The notes under the pieces were generated by a model. The model was not told where the DNA came from. It searched no databases and was given only the letters and a program-made list of their open reading frames with translations. Shown piece after piece: positions 21,707 through 34,500 of a stretch of DNA of 64,000 nt. Source of the stretch: Mytilus trossulus. Its lineage: Eukaryota; Mollusca; Bivalvia; Mytilida; Mytilidae. A program made the translations under genes and the position numbers. Location: the NCBI RefSeq assembly GCF_036588685.1, contig NC_086378.1, forward strand, positions 28,869,578-28,933,577. Direction: 5' to 3'. Position 1 is the stretch's first letter. Each line of letters starts with the position of its first letter.

Positions 21707-24272
21707 ATGGATATGCAGGCAGTTTTTGTGCTCTTATTCGCATGGTTTTGCATATCAGTTGCAAGTAAGTATTAATATTTGTTATTGGAAATTGATTAAA
21801 CCATATTGATAAGGTCTATAGATCAGTGTTTTCAGATCAAAACGTGAAAAATTTAACCAATCATTATTCCCTTATTCAAATTGTTTTTGATTAAAAGCTA
21901 AGATTTTCTCATTATCAACGAAAAAACCTTACTGTATTCTTTAACATTAGTTTCCGTAAAAGACCATTAGAAATTGTTTTTAACTCTACTTTTTTTTGCG
22001 TTACAAAATATAAGGTATATGATATTAACATCAAAACGATGGTAAAATTAATTATGAACCAAATAAATTTCCTCACTAGATCTAGTTATCAAAAGTTGGT
22101 ACAAAAGCATTGACTAAAATTAATTTGGCTCGTTTAATTTTCCTAAATTTTTGACAAAATATTCGTTTTGACCTTTTGACAAAAAAAAATTAAAAAATCA
22201 AAAAAATCCTTGAAGCACACACTTTATTGGAAAATTTTCATTGGATATAATAGCAGTTTGACAAGCTATGATTTTGATCATTGAGAAGCTTTTATTTCCT
22301 TAAAAACGTTCAGCTGATTTTTACTGAGTTATCTCCCTGTAGTGTTATGTTTCACCTTAATGAACAGAATAGATACTACAGTTGCATGTTTGGGATGGCA
22401 AAAATATAAACATTTGTAAAAGCTTGATACATCCTTGCACAGAAGTTTCAATTCCAATTCAATCTCTTTTAGTTACTATAGCTCAGTCAAATGGGTTTCC
22501 TTGCGTTCATTAAAAAACCTCGTTTAACTAAATCTTTGTTAAACACTTCCAATATGTTTGTGATGCTCAATTTTCTCTCCATTTAGTTATAATGATTCAT
22601 GTAAGTAGCCATAGCAGTAATATACACTAGCTTCACATGCTATTTCAAACCTTCTTTTAATGATGTGCAATGCATAATATATTGACAAAATCATTCATTT
22701 GTATTTGTATAAAACACTCATCTGAGAGGTGAATGCGACTTTTTTATGAATCTATTTGAGTGTTAAAACGTTTACCGAAACCCCAACCTAATCCTTATTT
22801 ATACAATGTATCGTTATTTATATTCAACAGATCCAGTGAAACAATTAACTGGTGGATCACATAATAGTAAAGGAACCAACACAGCATCTGTGGGAAGAGC
22901 CAATATTGGACGAGCGGGTTCATTAGCAAATAAGATACTCATACCGGGAAAGAAATCTTCAGGGATAAAACTTTTAGAAACATCACATCTGTTAGGCACT
23001 GCAGGTCCATTCGATAGGAATGTGCTGCCATCCCAAAACGATTTAGGGTTAGATAACTCTTTCTCAACATCTACAAACAATGGTATACAGAGAGACACAA
23101 GGAATAACAAAAGAAGTCACGACTTTGATGATTGGGATTCTTGGGAAAGTTCTGATGAGCATAGTCACAGACGAGGAAATGAAATTCGTAGAGATCATTC
23201 CGATTGGGACAGTTGGGAATGGGATTCAGGTGAGTTTCATGCAAAAGAAAGATTTGAAAAAAATCATAATATGCGTGGTGGTTGGACGGTTAGAGATGAT
23301 TGGGAAGATTGGGATTCAGATATATCCTCAGAGGGAATGTATGATCGAGGGAATCTTAATACCAGACCAATAGGGTCACACAGAGGGTTGAAAAGAACAG
23401 TCGACGATTGGGACGACGAGTGGGATTTAGATAGTTCTTCAGAGGATATAGAATATCGAAGTGGACTCAAATTCAGACAACCGTTATTAAATAATAGAAA
23501 GAAAGGAACAGTCGATGATTGGGATGACTGGGATTCAGATATATCTTCAATGGAAACAGATGATTGGAGAAAAGTCAGACATATTTTGCCAAATAACAGA
23601 AGGAAAGGAACTATCCATGATCAGGATGACTGGGATTCAGATACATCTTCATGGGAAACAGATGATCGGAGACTATTCCAAAGCAGAACAATAATGCCAA
23701 ATAACAGAAGGAAAGGAATACTCCATGATCGAGATGACTGGGATTCTGATTTTTCTGATGAAAAGAGGGATAGTGCACATAACCAAATGAACTCAAGGAC
23801 AAACAATGGACTAAAAAGAAATTTTAATTATCAAAGTGATAGTAGTGATTGGTTTGATGATTGGTCGGATGAAAGGTTCGAACAAAGTAATGGTAATGTT
23901 CGGAAGCCACATATGAGAATGTTCTCTTCCAGGAAAGATGACAAAGACGACTTCTTTGGTGATTGGTCAAGTGAACAAAGTGAAAGGACACATAGAAGAG
24001 TAGGCAGAAATAATAAAAGAACATTGCATGGCAATAACAGGTCAAATAGGTTAAAGAAAGATAACTTATATTTCGAAAGTGATGAAAATGAAATGTGGGA
24101 TAATGCCAGGGACAATGATAATGAACGTCAGAACACACAAGATCCATTTTTGAAACGTGTGCAAAACGCTTTTTTATTAGACCTAGATGATATGGAAGAC
24201 TTTAATAAAATACCAATGAAGAGAAAAACAATGTTACCAAAAGGAATCCAGTTCATTGGAAAAGATAACTGA
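21707..24272 (+). CDS. Secreted Asp/Trp/Ser-rich repeat protein (paralogue 2)
   Basis: Two exons are inferred: 21707-21764 and 22831-24272, 1500 bases, 499 residues. Exon 1 is the signal peptide MDMQAVFVLLFAWFCISVA, with AWFC[IV]SV shared with paralogue 1, and stops at A|GTAAGT in phase 1. Exon 2 follows TATTCAACAG and restores the frame as N-PVKQLTGG. The terminal exon has no GGQGFPDQN block. It carries repeats of about 36 residues near residues 190-330, with core DDWDSD[I/T]SS and end PNNRRKG. DWDSWESSDE-type motifs and several KR/RR sites follow. The ATG at 22806 lies in the intron and is not the start. An additional small exon in the intron was not found. It shares layout, phase, promoter and D/S/W bias with the gene at 7995, so it is a tandem paralogue. 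Function unknown; a structural secreted protein is inferred. Confidence 0.8.
22200..22440 (-). repeat. Dispersed repeat fragment in the intron of paralogue 2
   Basis: Its reverse complement shares ACTACAGGGAGATAACTC and the TCTCAATGATCAAAAT landmark with 5900-6080, in the same order. It is a diverged interspersed repeat, class unknown. Confidence 0.6.
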
Positions 24273-24637
24273 GACCACAGAGAATTAATTAACCAAAGAT
24301 TAACGGTTCAAAAATCCGATTTAAAATTTTCTGTTTAACAACCTTTTTTGTTACAGAATGTCTGGTGTAGAAAAGCGAAATACAAACGACAGGAACGATG
24401 GAATGTAGAATCCTGGTTCCGATAAAAAAAAATGCCTTTGTCCTTCTCCTTTGTTAAACATTTTATAGACTTTTGTTAGGACGATCTCTACTGAGTTTTA
24501 TACTCAGTAAATACAAGTATTTCTATCTTATGCTTATGCCTACTTTTTCATATTCATAAAAAAAATTATGGACCTTAACTTATCCTTTGCAACGATGTTA
24601 TATTTCAATTTTCGTGATTTTGCTGCGTTGTTGCATT
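24273..24637. other. 3' flank of paralogue 2
   Basis: AT-rich. No AATAAA was noticed before the SINE that starts at 24661, so the polyadenylation site is unresolved. Confidence 0.4.
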
Positions 24638-24660
24638 TGATTTGCCACTGGGTTTTGATT

Positions 24661-25074
24661 GATTGTTGGTTGATTAACGTCCAGTGGCAAATATTTCATG
24701 CATATTCAGGACGAGAACAAGTTCACAATAAATACAATAGGTAGGTTGATACAAAAGAGGCCATCTGGGATTATGGTCGGGGAAATTTGGATTGCCACTA
24801 GAAAATGAGGGTATATTGGATAGGGACAGAAATTTTGCCTTGCAACAGGCCACCTACGGACCCCTCAAAGAGTTGTTGCAAGGGTTCTTAACGTGCAAAG
24901 ATCGTGGCACTCTCTTAACACGAGGCATCGGATTTAACGTCCCCTTCTGACCGGACGTGACTGCGAACTTGATACATCCCGCACAGCCAAACGGACACCC
25001 CACTTCGGCAAGCGTTTTACTGGTCGGGGGAAGACCAAGTGACCATATTTCTATACCCCAGTCACCCTTGGGGT
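24661..25074 (-). mobile_element. SINE-like element (family C) with 23-bp target duplication
   Basis: It is flanked by TGATTTGCCACTGGGTTTTG at 24638 and its near-copy at 25075, a target-site duplication of about 23 bases with one extra G. On the minus strand it begins CCCCAAGGGTGACTGG and ends in CAACCAACAATCAAT, the kind of short tandem tail left by CR1/L2-type LINE machinery. The second family member at 37147-38446 has the same start and end, so both are full length. I saw no clear tRNA A/B boxes at its head. Confidence 0.75.
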
Positions 25075-25098
25075 TGATTTGCCACTGGGGTTTTGATT

Positions 25099-25984
25099 TT
25101 TAATCGCGAATCATTTTGATCAAGTAAAATAAGGAATATATTGATTGATTGATAATTTTCTAGTTGGTAATTGTCCAACAATTAATATGACATGCACATG
25201 GACGATTAAGGGTTTATATAAAAAAATATATATATGAAATATGATTATTTTTTTCGTTAATGTTTAAGAAAAGGTAAAAAAAAATATGTATCGCTTTTAA
25301 TAGCCATTATGGTTAAATTTTGTCAAAATAAGCTATGAAACATTGATGATGAATCATTCACTTGCAGGTTAATAATTCGCTCTCATTGAATCCGTATTCA
25401 TTTTATCCCTTAGCTGAGATGGATACTGCATGCATTGTGCGTGTTCAGTTATTTAAAAGAAAAGAATGTCAAAATTGAAAGTGAAACAGAGGTGAATCAT
25501 TTGATTGACGTATTCTATCCACCAAAAATCATTCCTATACAGATGAAAACGACGACTAACGTATATTATTAATTTATAATATGAAATGAAACAAAGACAA
25601 ATCCAAATGCACGAGTCTAAATCTATTTGCATCTATATTTATGTGTATATCGGTTGTATGGCAACCAGAGGTCTTCAGGGGTCAACTCCACAATTAACAA
25701 GATGGCGTCTAGACTAAAATACACACGAAACAAAGCTACATATTATCGAGCCCATGTCAGGTCTATTGTTTATTTTAGAGTTTTTATAATTTGGATAAAT
25801 GTTTTACATTGGTATAAATCAAATATGAGAACTTGAGTCAAATCAGTGAACATGAATTTGACAGCTATTGTCCCTTTAACATGATAATTATATATTAGTA
25901 TATCCTGCGTTGTGATTTTAACGTGTTAGCCTCAACGGCTATAGTCTACTAAAAGACTCATTGTTCTACCCAAAAGTTGAATCA
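25099..25984. other. No gene recognised
   Basis: AT-rich sequence with short non-descript open frames only. Confidence 0.5.
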
Positions 25985-26195
25985 CAAAAATACTGAACTA
26001 CGAGGAAAATTTATAAAGGAAAGTTCCTTATCAAATTTCAAAATCAAAAGCACAAACACATCAAACGAATAAACAACAATTGTCATATTCCTGCCTTGGT
26101 ACAGGCATTTCTTCACTTGTATGACAGTCGCATCAAATTCCATCATATTGACAACGATTCTGGAATAAAACAAACAGACATACCAAGTAACATTT
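25985..26195 (-). repeat. Dispersed repeat family P, inverted
   Basis: On the minus strand it reads through GTATGACAGTCGC-, CTGTACCAAGGCAGGAAT- and TCGTTTGATGTGTTTGTGC-like landmarks to TTTTCCTCG-AGTTCAG. The same terminal block occurs at 7640, 29750 and 34010. Confidence 0.6.
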
Positions 26196-26305
26196 TACTT
26201 TTAACATTAACTCTGGTCTAGAACCGTGTGTTTGACATCAGAACGTAAACGTCACACAGGTAGAGATATAAACTAATGTTGTCGTTCAAAGTATGCAACA
26301 TTTAA

Positions 26306-26901
26306 GGTGGTATGGGAGTTTAAAATAAAAATGATAGAATTTGTTAATACTTTGCCAAAATGTACTATCTATTGATATATGTTGAAAAATATAATAAAAA
26401 TGATAGGTCACCGCGCATTTTCTCAAACTACAGGGCGTGACAAAATGACACATTTTGAATGGGTTATACAGGAAAAAACACCATTTTGTGATTAGAAACT
26501 AAACAAAATGATAGAACTGTTAAATACTTAGGGAAATGATATCTTTCAGACAATGCTTTGAGAATATCAAAAGAAAAGAAAGGGTCACCGTACGTTTTTT
26601 GCGGCTAAAATACAAAATAGGAAAATTCCATGTAGAATCCTTCAGAAAATGCACTGATTTAGAGTTACCTCCCCTTAAAATGACAATTTAAATTAATTTT
26701 TTTAAAAACAACCAAAAATAATCAACATTTGCAAAAATATTAATATTGATAAGTTATATTCTTATAAATTGGTTATTTTAAATGAAAATTCACATTAAAT
26801 ATATGCATTCCTGCACCCAAATTTGCTTACTCAATAGAAAATCTGGACCTATGGTTCTCCGTTTTTTACAATCCAAGATGGTGGAAGACATCCATACCAC
26901 C
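26306..26901. mobile_element. MITE-like element, TTAA target duplication
   Basis: The ends GGTGGTATGG and CCATACCACC are inverted and each is bordered by TTAA (26302-26305 and 26902-26905). TTAA duplication is the signature of piggyBac- and Kolobok-type transposases. The 596-base body has no coding capacity, so it is non-autonomous. TTAA is self-complementary, so a longer inverted repeat is a formal alternative. Confidence 0.7.
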
Positions 26902-27052
26902 TTAAATAGAACAATAACGCAAAGTAGAGTTGTATATTAACTGTACATCTGTAAAGCTGTATATTAACTGCAACTCTTTTAAAATGTACATTTACTGCAC
27001 ATTTTTAAATCTGCATATAGATTTTACCGCTACATCTTGTGAGTTACGATAT

Positions 27053-27745
27053 TTATTCATAGTTTAAAAGAGGGACGAAAGATACCAAAGGGACAGTCAC
27101 ACTCATAAATCTAAAACAAACTGACAACGCCATGGTTAAAAATGAAAAAAACAAACAGAAAAACAATAGTACACATGACACAACATAGAAAACTAAAGAA
27201 TAAACAACACGAACCCCACCAAAAACTAGGGGTGATCTCAGGTGCTCTGAAAGGGTAAGCAGATCCTCCTCCACATGTGGCACCCGTTGTGTTGCTTGTG
27301 TGCATGATTACAAATCCAGTAAATAGTCTAATTCGGTAGGTCACATTCATGAAAGGGAAGGGGATTGTAGTAACGACGTAAAGAACATATCCGATATCAT
27401 TTGTGAAACGGTTATTCCATAACGGTCAACCAACTCGTGATGGCGTCCGTAAAATGTACGAAGGGATGATTTCAACTGCACCATTTGGAACTCTTATTTT
27501 TATAGCTTCCTCGTGAGCAACAACCCTCTATCAAGAAAATCATGATAGGAAATGCAAGCACGGGAATATCGTATCAATTGGGAGATATGTATTCCGTATG
27601 CAGGTGCTGCTGGCATTTTGCTACTTAGAAATGGAAAGTTCACAATTGGAAAGCTGAAATCATCTCTTTTTTCGTAAATTTTTGTTTTCAACCGACCCTC
27701 ATTGTCAATTTCTAGATGTAAGTCAAGATATGAAGCCGACTTAAC
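27053..27745 (-). pseudogene. Penelope-like element, 5'-truncated, decayed
   Basis: On the minus strand the frame from about 27742 reads SASYLDLHLEIDNEGRLKTK and continues through NFPFLSSKMPAAPAYG and ISYHDFLDRGLLLTRKL. This is the C-terminal part of the reverse-transcriptase ORF seen better at 54030-55061. The non-coding 3' flank follows down to 27053, ending in the same ...TTTCGTCCCTCTTTT terminus as the copies at 55370 and 58658. Frameshifts follow position 27500. Confidence 0.8.
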
Positions 27746-27896
27746 ACTTAATATACACAAATTACAGATGTACAGTTTATATTCAGAATTTCTGTTGTAC
27801 AGTTGATATACAGCTTTACACTTGTAGAGTTTACATACAGCTTTACACTTGTAGAGTTTACATACAGCTTTACAGTTGTACAGCTTACATACAGCT

Positions 27897-28113
27897 CAGA
27901 AGTCAGGAGTCTCTGGCCTTTGTTTCTTAGTTTAGTATGACGTCCATTATCACTGTACTAGTAAACATGTTTTTAAGGGGCCAGCTAAAGGACGCCTACG
28001 GGTGCTGGAGTTTCTCGCTACATTGAAGACCCATTGGTGGCCTTCGACTGTTGTCTGCTCTATTGTAGGATTGTTGTCGCGTTGACATATTCTCCATTTC
28101 CTTTCTCAATTTT
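27897..28113 (-). repeat. Dispersed repeat family B, partial inverted copy
   Basis: AGAAGTCAGGAGTCTCTGGC through TTCTCAATTTT marks the usual family B end. It is embedded in the tandem array. Confidence 0.75.
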
Positions 28114-28170
28114 GTACAGTTGTACAATTTATATACAGCTTTATAGATGTACATTTGATTTGTATCTTTA

Positions 28171-31100
28171 GAACTGTGCATCAAGATTACTTGTACTAAA
28201 GTAACTGTGTCGAAGAAACGCGCGGCTTGTGTTCTAATAAGTCAGATGGTTTAGATGATAGTTTGAAACTAGTCTTATGATTTTAACTGGCCGTCAATCG
28301 ATTCACAACACTTGTTTCAACCTTGTGTAAAGAAATTTGATATACACTAGAATATACAACTTTACAAATTTCTTTTAATTATACAGTGCATATAAGCGCA
28401 AGCATGTTAATGGCAGTAAAATTCAAAAATATTCAGCATTTGGCTTGAAGGATCTACATGTGTAGGTTTGTCTTTTCGCCCAATTAGTATTGCCCCAGCT
28501 TATTAGTGTGCCCATATTAACATTCGTCTTTCCTATCATATTGTTCTGTTGGTGTCATTGTATAGTTAAGTACAGTCGAGACAATGCCGAGATTAGTCGA
28601 GTATGATGTGTGCTCGATTTTACTGGTCGAGCACAAACACTGGACAATGCAGACTCTGAGCAGTTTGAAATGCATACTGTCTTTATTTTCTTTGTGATAT
28701 TCAAACACGTGAAATAAATTAAATTGGTATAACAATCTGAATACTATCTATATTGGGTTACAATTAAATATTTTGAAACTAAACATCATTTTTGGGGCTC
28801 TTTATAGCTTGCTGTTCGGTATGAGTCAAAGATCCGTGTTTAAGACAGTACTTTGACCTATAATGGTTTATTTTTACAAATCGTGACTTGTATGGAGAGT
28901 TATCTTATTGGCACTCATAGTTCATCTTCTTATATCCATCGAAGGAAAGTGTTCTCTTACTTTCCTAAATATTTAATGAAAACATAATTAAGAAATCAAA
29001 ATTACTAAACAAGTAGCACATTTTGACAACAACTCTTTGTCGAAGTTCGAGACCAAATATTCTCAATTCCAAAATAAGATACACACGTTGAAAAGGTGAA
29101 TAAGAGCCAAACGTAAATCCATACCCGGATAAAGACTCCGACCTATGCTTGGGTGATATACCTTCCTTAATTCTAAATGATTTACATAATTTAATAACAG
29201 AAAAAAACAGTACAAAAGTTTCCGTGTTATCTTGCTAGTACTGAAGTATTGAATTTTCGGCTAGTGATACCATCAGGGATTCTAAGACTACCAGCAGAAG
29301 TAAAAAAAGAAGTATATGGCTGTGTGATCTCTCATCGGATGACTGCAAATGAGACGAAATAGTAAAATCCCTTTTTTGTAGCTCCTTGAATTAATATAAA
29401 TCAAAACGTATCACAAATCTAACAAATACCATACTTCGGATGTTCACAAGACATATGTTTGTAACCCATCTAGAATGGGTTCAATCTATGTACAGTATTC
29501 TTGATCTATACAATTGTTGATATATGAAATATGTAATATGTTCAATTTATAAAGATAGGAGAACCAATTTATAAGATATCGGTATTTATATTAAGGAATT
29601 TTGTCTAAGATGTTTAGCCTCAGTTTGAGCTCTTACCAGAACTATGTGGATATGAACAACAGCTTTATTCAAACTTATTCATTTGAATGATTTGCTTCAA
29701 TATGTATTTGTTTTTCATTAGTTTTATATGTTTGATCTTTTGAATTTTTTATTTGATCAGGGACTTTCCGTTCTAAATTTTCTTTGGAGTTCGGTATTTT
29801 TAATATTTTACCTTTTTCACATAATTTATATTTGTGTGTGTAAAATATCATTTGGGTATGACTGCTGCTCATATTTGATACATAAATAAAGTGTGTGTAA
29901 AATAGTTGTTATAGGTAAAAATAATGTCAACTTGAACATGTTTATGACATTTATGTGACCTTACAAGTAACCTTTCTGTAGTAAAATGGTCAGATTAAAT
30001 TACCCTGTTCATTTATCAATTACATGAACATATGTTTGAAAAGTATGAGGAATTTCAGAGACCAAATTGTCATTGAAAGACAAACATTCATACAACATAT
30101 CTACAAAAAATAATTCACGTAGGCAAACTCTATAATTTGATGAGATTTTTAAAGAATTACGTGTAATTAGATTGAGAATGGAAATGGGGAATGTGTCAAA
30201 GAGACAACAACCCGACCAAATAAAAAAACAACAGGTGATACAGGTTACATGAAACCTTGGACATATTAGATTGGCATTTCCAAAAGTAAACCGTCAGGAG
30301 ACTTATCAAAACACATTATTTCCCTTACAAAAAGACAGATAAGTTAAATTACAAAAAAACGAACCCCGATTGCGAACAATTTTAAAACGGAATGGTCATT
30401 TGATCTTATTGAATAGTTGTCTCATTGTCAATCATACCATATCTCCTTCCTTATTTTTTTATATTTTGATCACGTTTAAATTTGAATTGTGTTATGTTCA
30501 GGAATAGTTTTAACAGCTCAAACAATTGACATATGTACCCCAGGTGAAGTGTTAAAACTAATTTAATTTTTGCGTTATATTTTCTTTGGTTTAATCTTGA
30601 AGTGTTGTAAAAGACATTATTTATCACACAAATCCCTAAGGGCAAATAATTTGTTTTGACAGTGTCAATTAATATATCCAACATGTCAGCACATATTTAA
30701 AAACTTGATGAAAGGAGAAACAAATATATATCAAGTTTTCATTTCATTATAGTGCATAATATAATGAGAAAGGTTGGTTTTCAAATTTAGGAATCTCTTC
30801 AGATTATTACATTTGATTTTGCTTTCTCCTTTTTTTGTATCGAGTTCCAGTCTCGTGGATGTCATTTCATGTATGTTTGTAAAGTCAGAGAGAAAGATAT
30901 AGTGTAATCTACTGGGCCGTCAATGGAATCAGTTGTTTCTTGCTAGTAATATATATACCAGGAGAAGACATCCCGTTTGCTATTTTTTCTTTAAAAACTG
31001 AATTACGTTGTCTTGGCCACACAATCTTTAAATACATGTGACATATCAAGTATATCAGCTCATCCCTCCTAAAATACTTACGTTTAAATTCAATATAATT

Positions 31101-31434
31101 TTGAGATTTCAGTTCAAACCGCCACTTTGTTGTGTTGCTGATTTATTACTTACTGTGTTGACAATCTTAAAATGAAATCAATATCTGCAAATTTACCTCT
31201 AACGATTTTAATACTACGATGATAACTTGATGATTTACTTAGTTAAAATCAATTATATCTAGAATTTCAAATTGATACTATAATTCGGAAGAGCATTTAT
31301 TTAGTTAAAGAACATAATAAGCTTAAAATATTGATAGGTTTTCTAGATATTTATTTTATTTTAAATTACCGGAAAATGCTGACTCGAACTTTCACCTTAA
31401 ATAGTTATCAAAGGTACCAGGATTATAAATTGGT
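28171..31434. other. Repeat-dotted intergenic region, no gene recognised
   Basis: Contains inverted family A at 28790-28940 and 30375-30465, family P at 29740-29830 and a 5' piece of family B at 30170-30235. The remainder is AT-rich, with no frame that I can support as coding. Confidence 0.5.
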
Positions 31435-31480
31435 ACGTCAGACGCACGTTTCGTCTACATAAGACTCATTAGTGACGCTC
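31435..31480 (-). ncRNA. Hammerhead ribozyme copy with one core change
   Basis: The minus strand reads GAGCGTCA, CTAATGA, stem II GTC...GAC, GAAAC, then GTGCGTC and TGACGT. Everything fits the motif of 55391-55436 except G to A in CUGAUGA, an invariant core position, so it is probably inactive. A Penelope-like fragment lies 130 bases away. Confidence 0.7.
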
Positions 31481-31609
31481 ATATCAAAATATTAAAGTTG
31501 CATGGTAATATATGGTAATACACTCTGCCCCTTCGTATGTTGTTTACATATCTCAATTGATACGTTATTCTCGTGCCTGTTAACACTTTACGGACTTCAT
31601 ATACATGAG

Positions 31610-31740
31610 TGTGCTCCTAACGCAGAAACTGCTCTAACAAAGTTATGAGGAGGATAGATTTAAAATAACACTCCGTAAATTTTATGGACACCATCACGAA
31701 TTGATTGATCTGTACGATGTATCTTTGTTCAAATTTACTA
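31610..31740 (+). pseudogene. Penelope-like reverse transcriptase fragment
   Basis: The stretch AAATTTTATGGACACCATCACG is a diverged copy of the element segment encoding KFYGRHHELVDRY (54975-55015). Only a few dozen codons remain. Confidence 0.6.
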
Positions 31741-32589
31741 TGGAAATTTTTACAACGTGTTAGATTGTGGTTTGTCATTACGTCGTCTGATGTTTTCATT
31801 ACCGAACGTGACTTATTCTCGATTGTGACTGTTTTGATGAGTGTGAATTCGCATTGCTATAAGACATTGTCACGATACTTTTCAATCCCAAATTCATTTT
31901 TATAGTTTTGATGTTATATTTTTTATTGCCATCGGATTTGTTCAAATGTCTTAACGTTTGTAGTTGTATATTATTTTTTTTCTGTTGTATTCGTGTGATA
32001 TGCTAAAGATAATTGGTCATTCAGTTTATTTATTTAATTTTAGTTTGGATCCACGACATTTACACGATATATTTAGTTTCCAGTTTATTTCAGAAGAAAC
32101 ACCGGCATAGCTTGATAATACTATTAATTATCTAATTACTACTACAATTTTATATAAATTAGTATTGTAATTTTCATTGTTAATAATAAATGTTAGATAG
32201 TCATACATATCTAATCTTGAATTCCATACAATTTCTTTGGAACTCGTTTTACAAATTCAAATGTGACGTTATTTTGAGCGTTACACTGGGTGTTAGCTAA
32301 CATGGCTGTGTATTTTTGTAATGTGTCCGTTTTTATTCTAAAACTAGTCACTACTTTTTTAGTTTAATCATGTAGATCTATTATAAAGTCATTTTATAAA
32401 ATTAACTGGTCACAAAAGTATGAATTGTTGTAAATTCTAAATCATACTGATGTTCTTGTCCCAGGCGTATTGATTACAACTTTTTGAGACATTTACTTAT
32501 TTATTTCTCAGTCCAATATTTTCTCAAATTTATTTGTATTGTAGTCCTGTCATGTAGTGTTGTCATTTTAATGTTATAATTAACATCGT

Positions 32590-32840
32590 CATTAGAGCGG
32601 GAGGTTTAGCATGCCACAAAACCAGGTTCAACCCACCATTTTTATTTTAAAATGTCCTGTACCAAGTCAGGGAAATGGCCATTGTTATATTATAGTTCGT
32701 GTCTATGTGTGCTATATTTTAATGTTGTGTTTCTGTGGTGTCGTAGTTCTCTTATATTTGGTGTGTTTCCCTCAGTTTTTTCTTTATCGATTGATGAATT
32801 TCGAACAGAGGTTTACTACTGTTGCCTTTATTGGGTCTCA
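32590..32840 (+). repeat. Dispersed repeat family G
   Basis: It runs from GAGCGGGAGGTTTAGCATGC through GTCCTGTACCAAGTCAGG to TTTACTACTGTTGCC. A second, less complete copy is at 56365-56560. Open frames inside it are not genes. I recall the same sequence as common in bivalves. Confidence 0.7.
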
Positions 32841-34500
32841 ATCGATGGATAAGAAATCAAGAATCTGCCTTAATATTGGTAAATGACCTTTTATGAGCTA
32901 TTTAGTCTTCATTGAAAGAAAAATTATGAGCTATTAAATCTTCATTGAAAGAAAGATTGGTGTTATGGGAAAACGTATATTCCATTTTCTTTTATATTCT
33001 AGATTTTATACTTTTTGTGTAAATATGACTTCCATAAATTGGATATTTATGGTCTTTTTTTTGGCTTAAACTCTTTTTATTTCCAAATAATATTCACCTT
33101 TATAACAGATAAAGTTTCTAAATTCCTTTAGACTAAACGTGAGTTACATACACTGTCATTGGTTAACAAAACAGAAATATGTTAGAGTATTTTTGCACTG
33201 AATACTATTTTGGTAGGTCAAACTCTTCGGCCTTTTGTAATGATCCTTTTAATGCTATCTACTTATTATTTTTATTTGTTTAGACTATAAGCGGAACTCA
33301 TTTATAACACGGTCGCTGTAACCATATATTTGTCAAAAATTATTACATTTGTCTTGTCGGGCTGAGGTTTCATGTCTAATTATATAAATTGATATTTTTA
33401 TCGAAACTGTGTTCATTGTTGCTGGGTTTTTTTATACTTTTAAGGTCATCTATTATGACGGTTACAATTGAGGAGTTGTACATTTATTATGCCTTCATTA
33501 TTTATGCTATTTTACTATATACTGTATTCTTTTGACCTAGCAATCTCTTTTCTTTATGTTTAAGTGCCCCATAGTTTTTTAGCCCTTTTCTGTAACCATA
33601 AGATTGTAACGCGGAAACATTTATCTCAGTAACGATGTCAGGACAAGTTTTCCTGTATCTTATTCCTGTAAAGATATTATAAATCGACTCAAATTACAAA
33701 ATTGCTACTTCATACGTGCATTGTCGCAGCAAACAATATCACGCCATATCATGGAATATTTGTTCTGATTGGTAGTGTCAAATTCTAAATATTTGTGAAA
33801 ATTGACATTCCATATCTTTTCAAAATATTGTAAACGATTATCAATTTACTGACTTTTATTAAAGCAATTGATTCAGTTGTTAGTGGGGAGGGGTTACTGT
33901 AATGTCAAAAAGCTAGGGACAATTTGCCATGTATTATTTACTTCGAGGGTCAAAGTAGAAATGATGTCCAATTCTTTTTGAAATTGAATACAAAAAACTT
34001 TCTTATATAGTTATTGTCCATTCGTTTGATGGGTTTTGTCATTTGATTTTTGGACTTTACAATTGAATTTTCCTCGGAGTTCAGTATTTTTGTGATTTTA
34101 CTTTTTGATAAAAATGCATGTTTTACACGATTTTGTATATTTTTGCATAGATGATTGTCACTTAATACAATATTAGTAGCTTATTTTTAAATATTCAGGC
34201 ATTTATAATTTGTCTATGATAATATATTTTTATAGAATTTTGAGAGCCATTTTGAAAAGAGCTCTTGTATGAACTGAACTTATTCGTAAATTTGTTCCAA
34301 TTAGGGTATCAGAAAACACTGGAATGTCAATTCACAACTTTACTTTCAAAATACTATTAGAGTAAGCTGATATACAGGAAATAGAAAATGTGTCATCTCA
34401 TTGCAAAATTTGTACTAAACGTCAACGCTTCTCCTAGCCGTTCAATGGTGGTCAAAATAGAAATATTTAACACACTTGGTGTATGCCAAGTCAGTTTGTA
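32841..34500. other. Repeat fragments, no gene recognised
   Basis: Positions 33620-33720 (CGATGTCAGGACAAGTTTTC ... AAATCGACTCAA) recur diverged at 41090-41170. Family P lies at 33990-34120. Positions 34360-34500 share landmarks with 43260-43400 and 55660-55850. Confidence 0.5.

Larger units (their letters stand above)
26925..28170. repeat. Tandem GTACAGTTTACATACAGC-type repeat, split by two insertions
   Basis: A unit of about 30 bases (variants of TACAGCTTTACACTTGTAGA) is seen at 26925-27050, 27765-27896 and 28114-28170. The Penelope-like piece (27053-27745) and a family B copy (27897-28113) interrupt it, so both inserted after the tandem array formed. Confidence 0.75.

Noticed and set aside
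22806..22830. ATG at 22806 as the start of paralogue 2
   Set aside because: It lies before the TATTCAACAG acceptor, gives no signal peptide, and the upstream exon at 21707 fits in phase with a clear signal sequence.
22814..24147. Minus-strand frames opposite paralogue 2
   Set aside because: They are rich in S, H and L because they mirror Asp/Ser/Trp codons; no motif or start context supports them.
27053..27350. Hydrophobic minus-strand frames resembling membrane proteins
   Set aside because: The same frames recur at 55145 and 58545 in the non-coding 3' flank of Penelope-like copies; they are repeat by-products.
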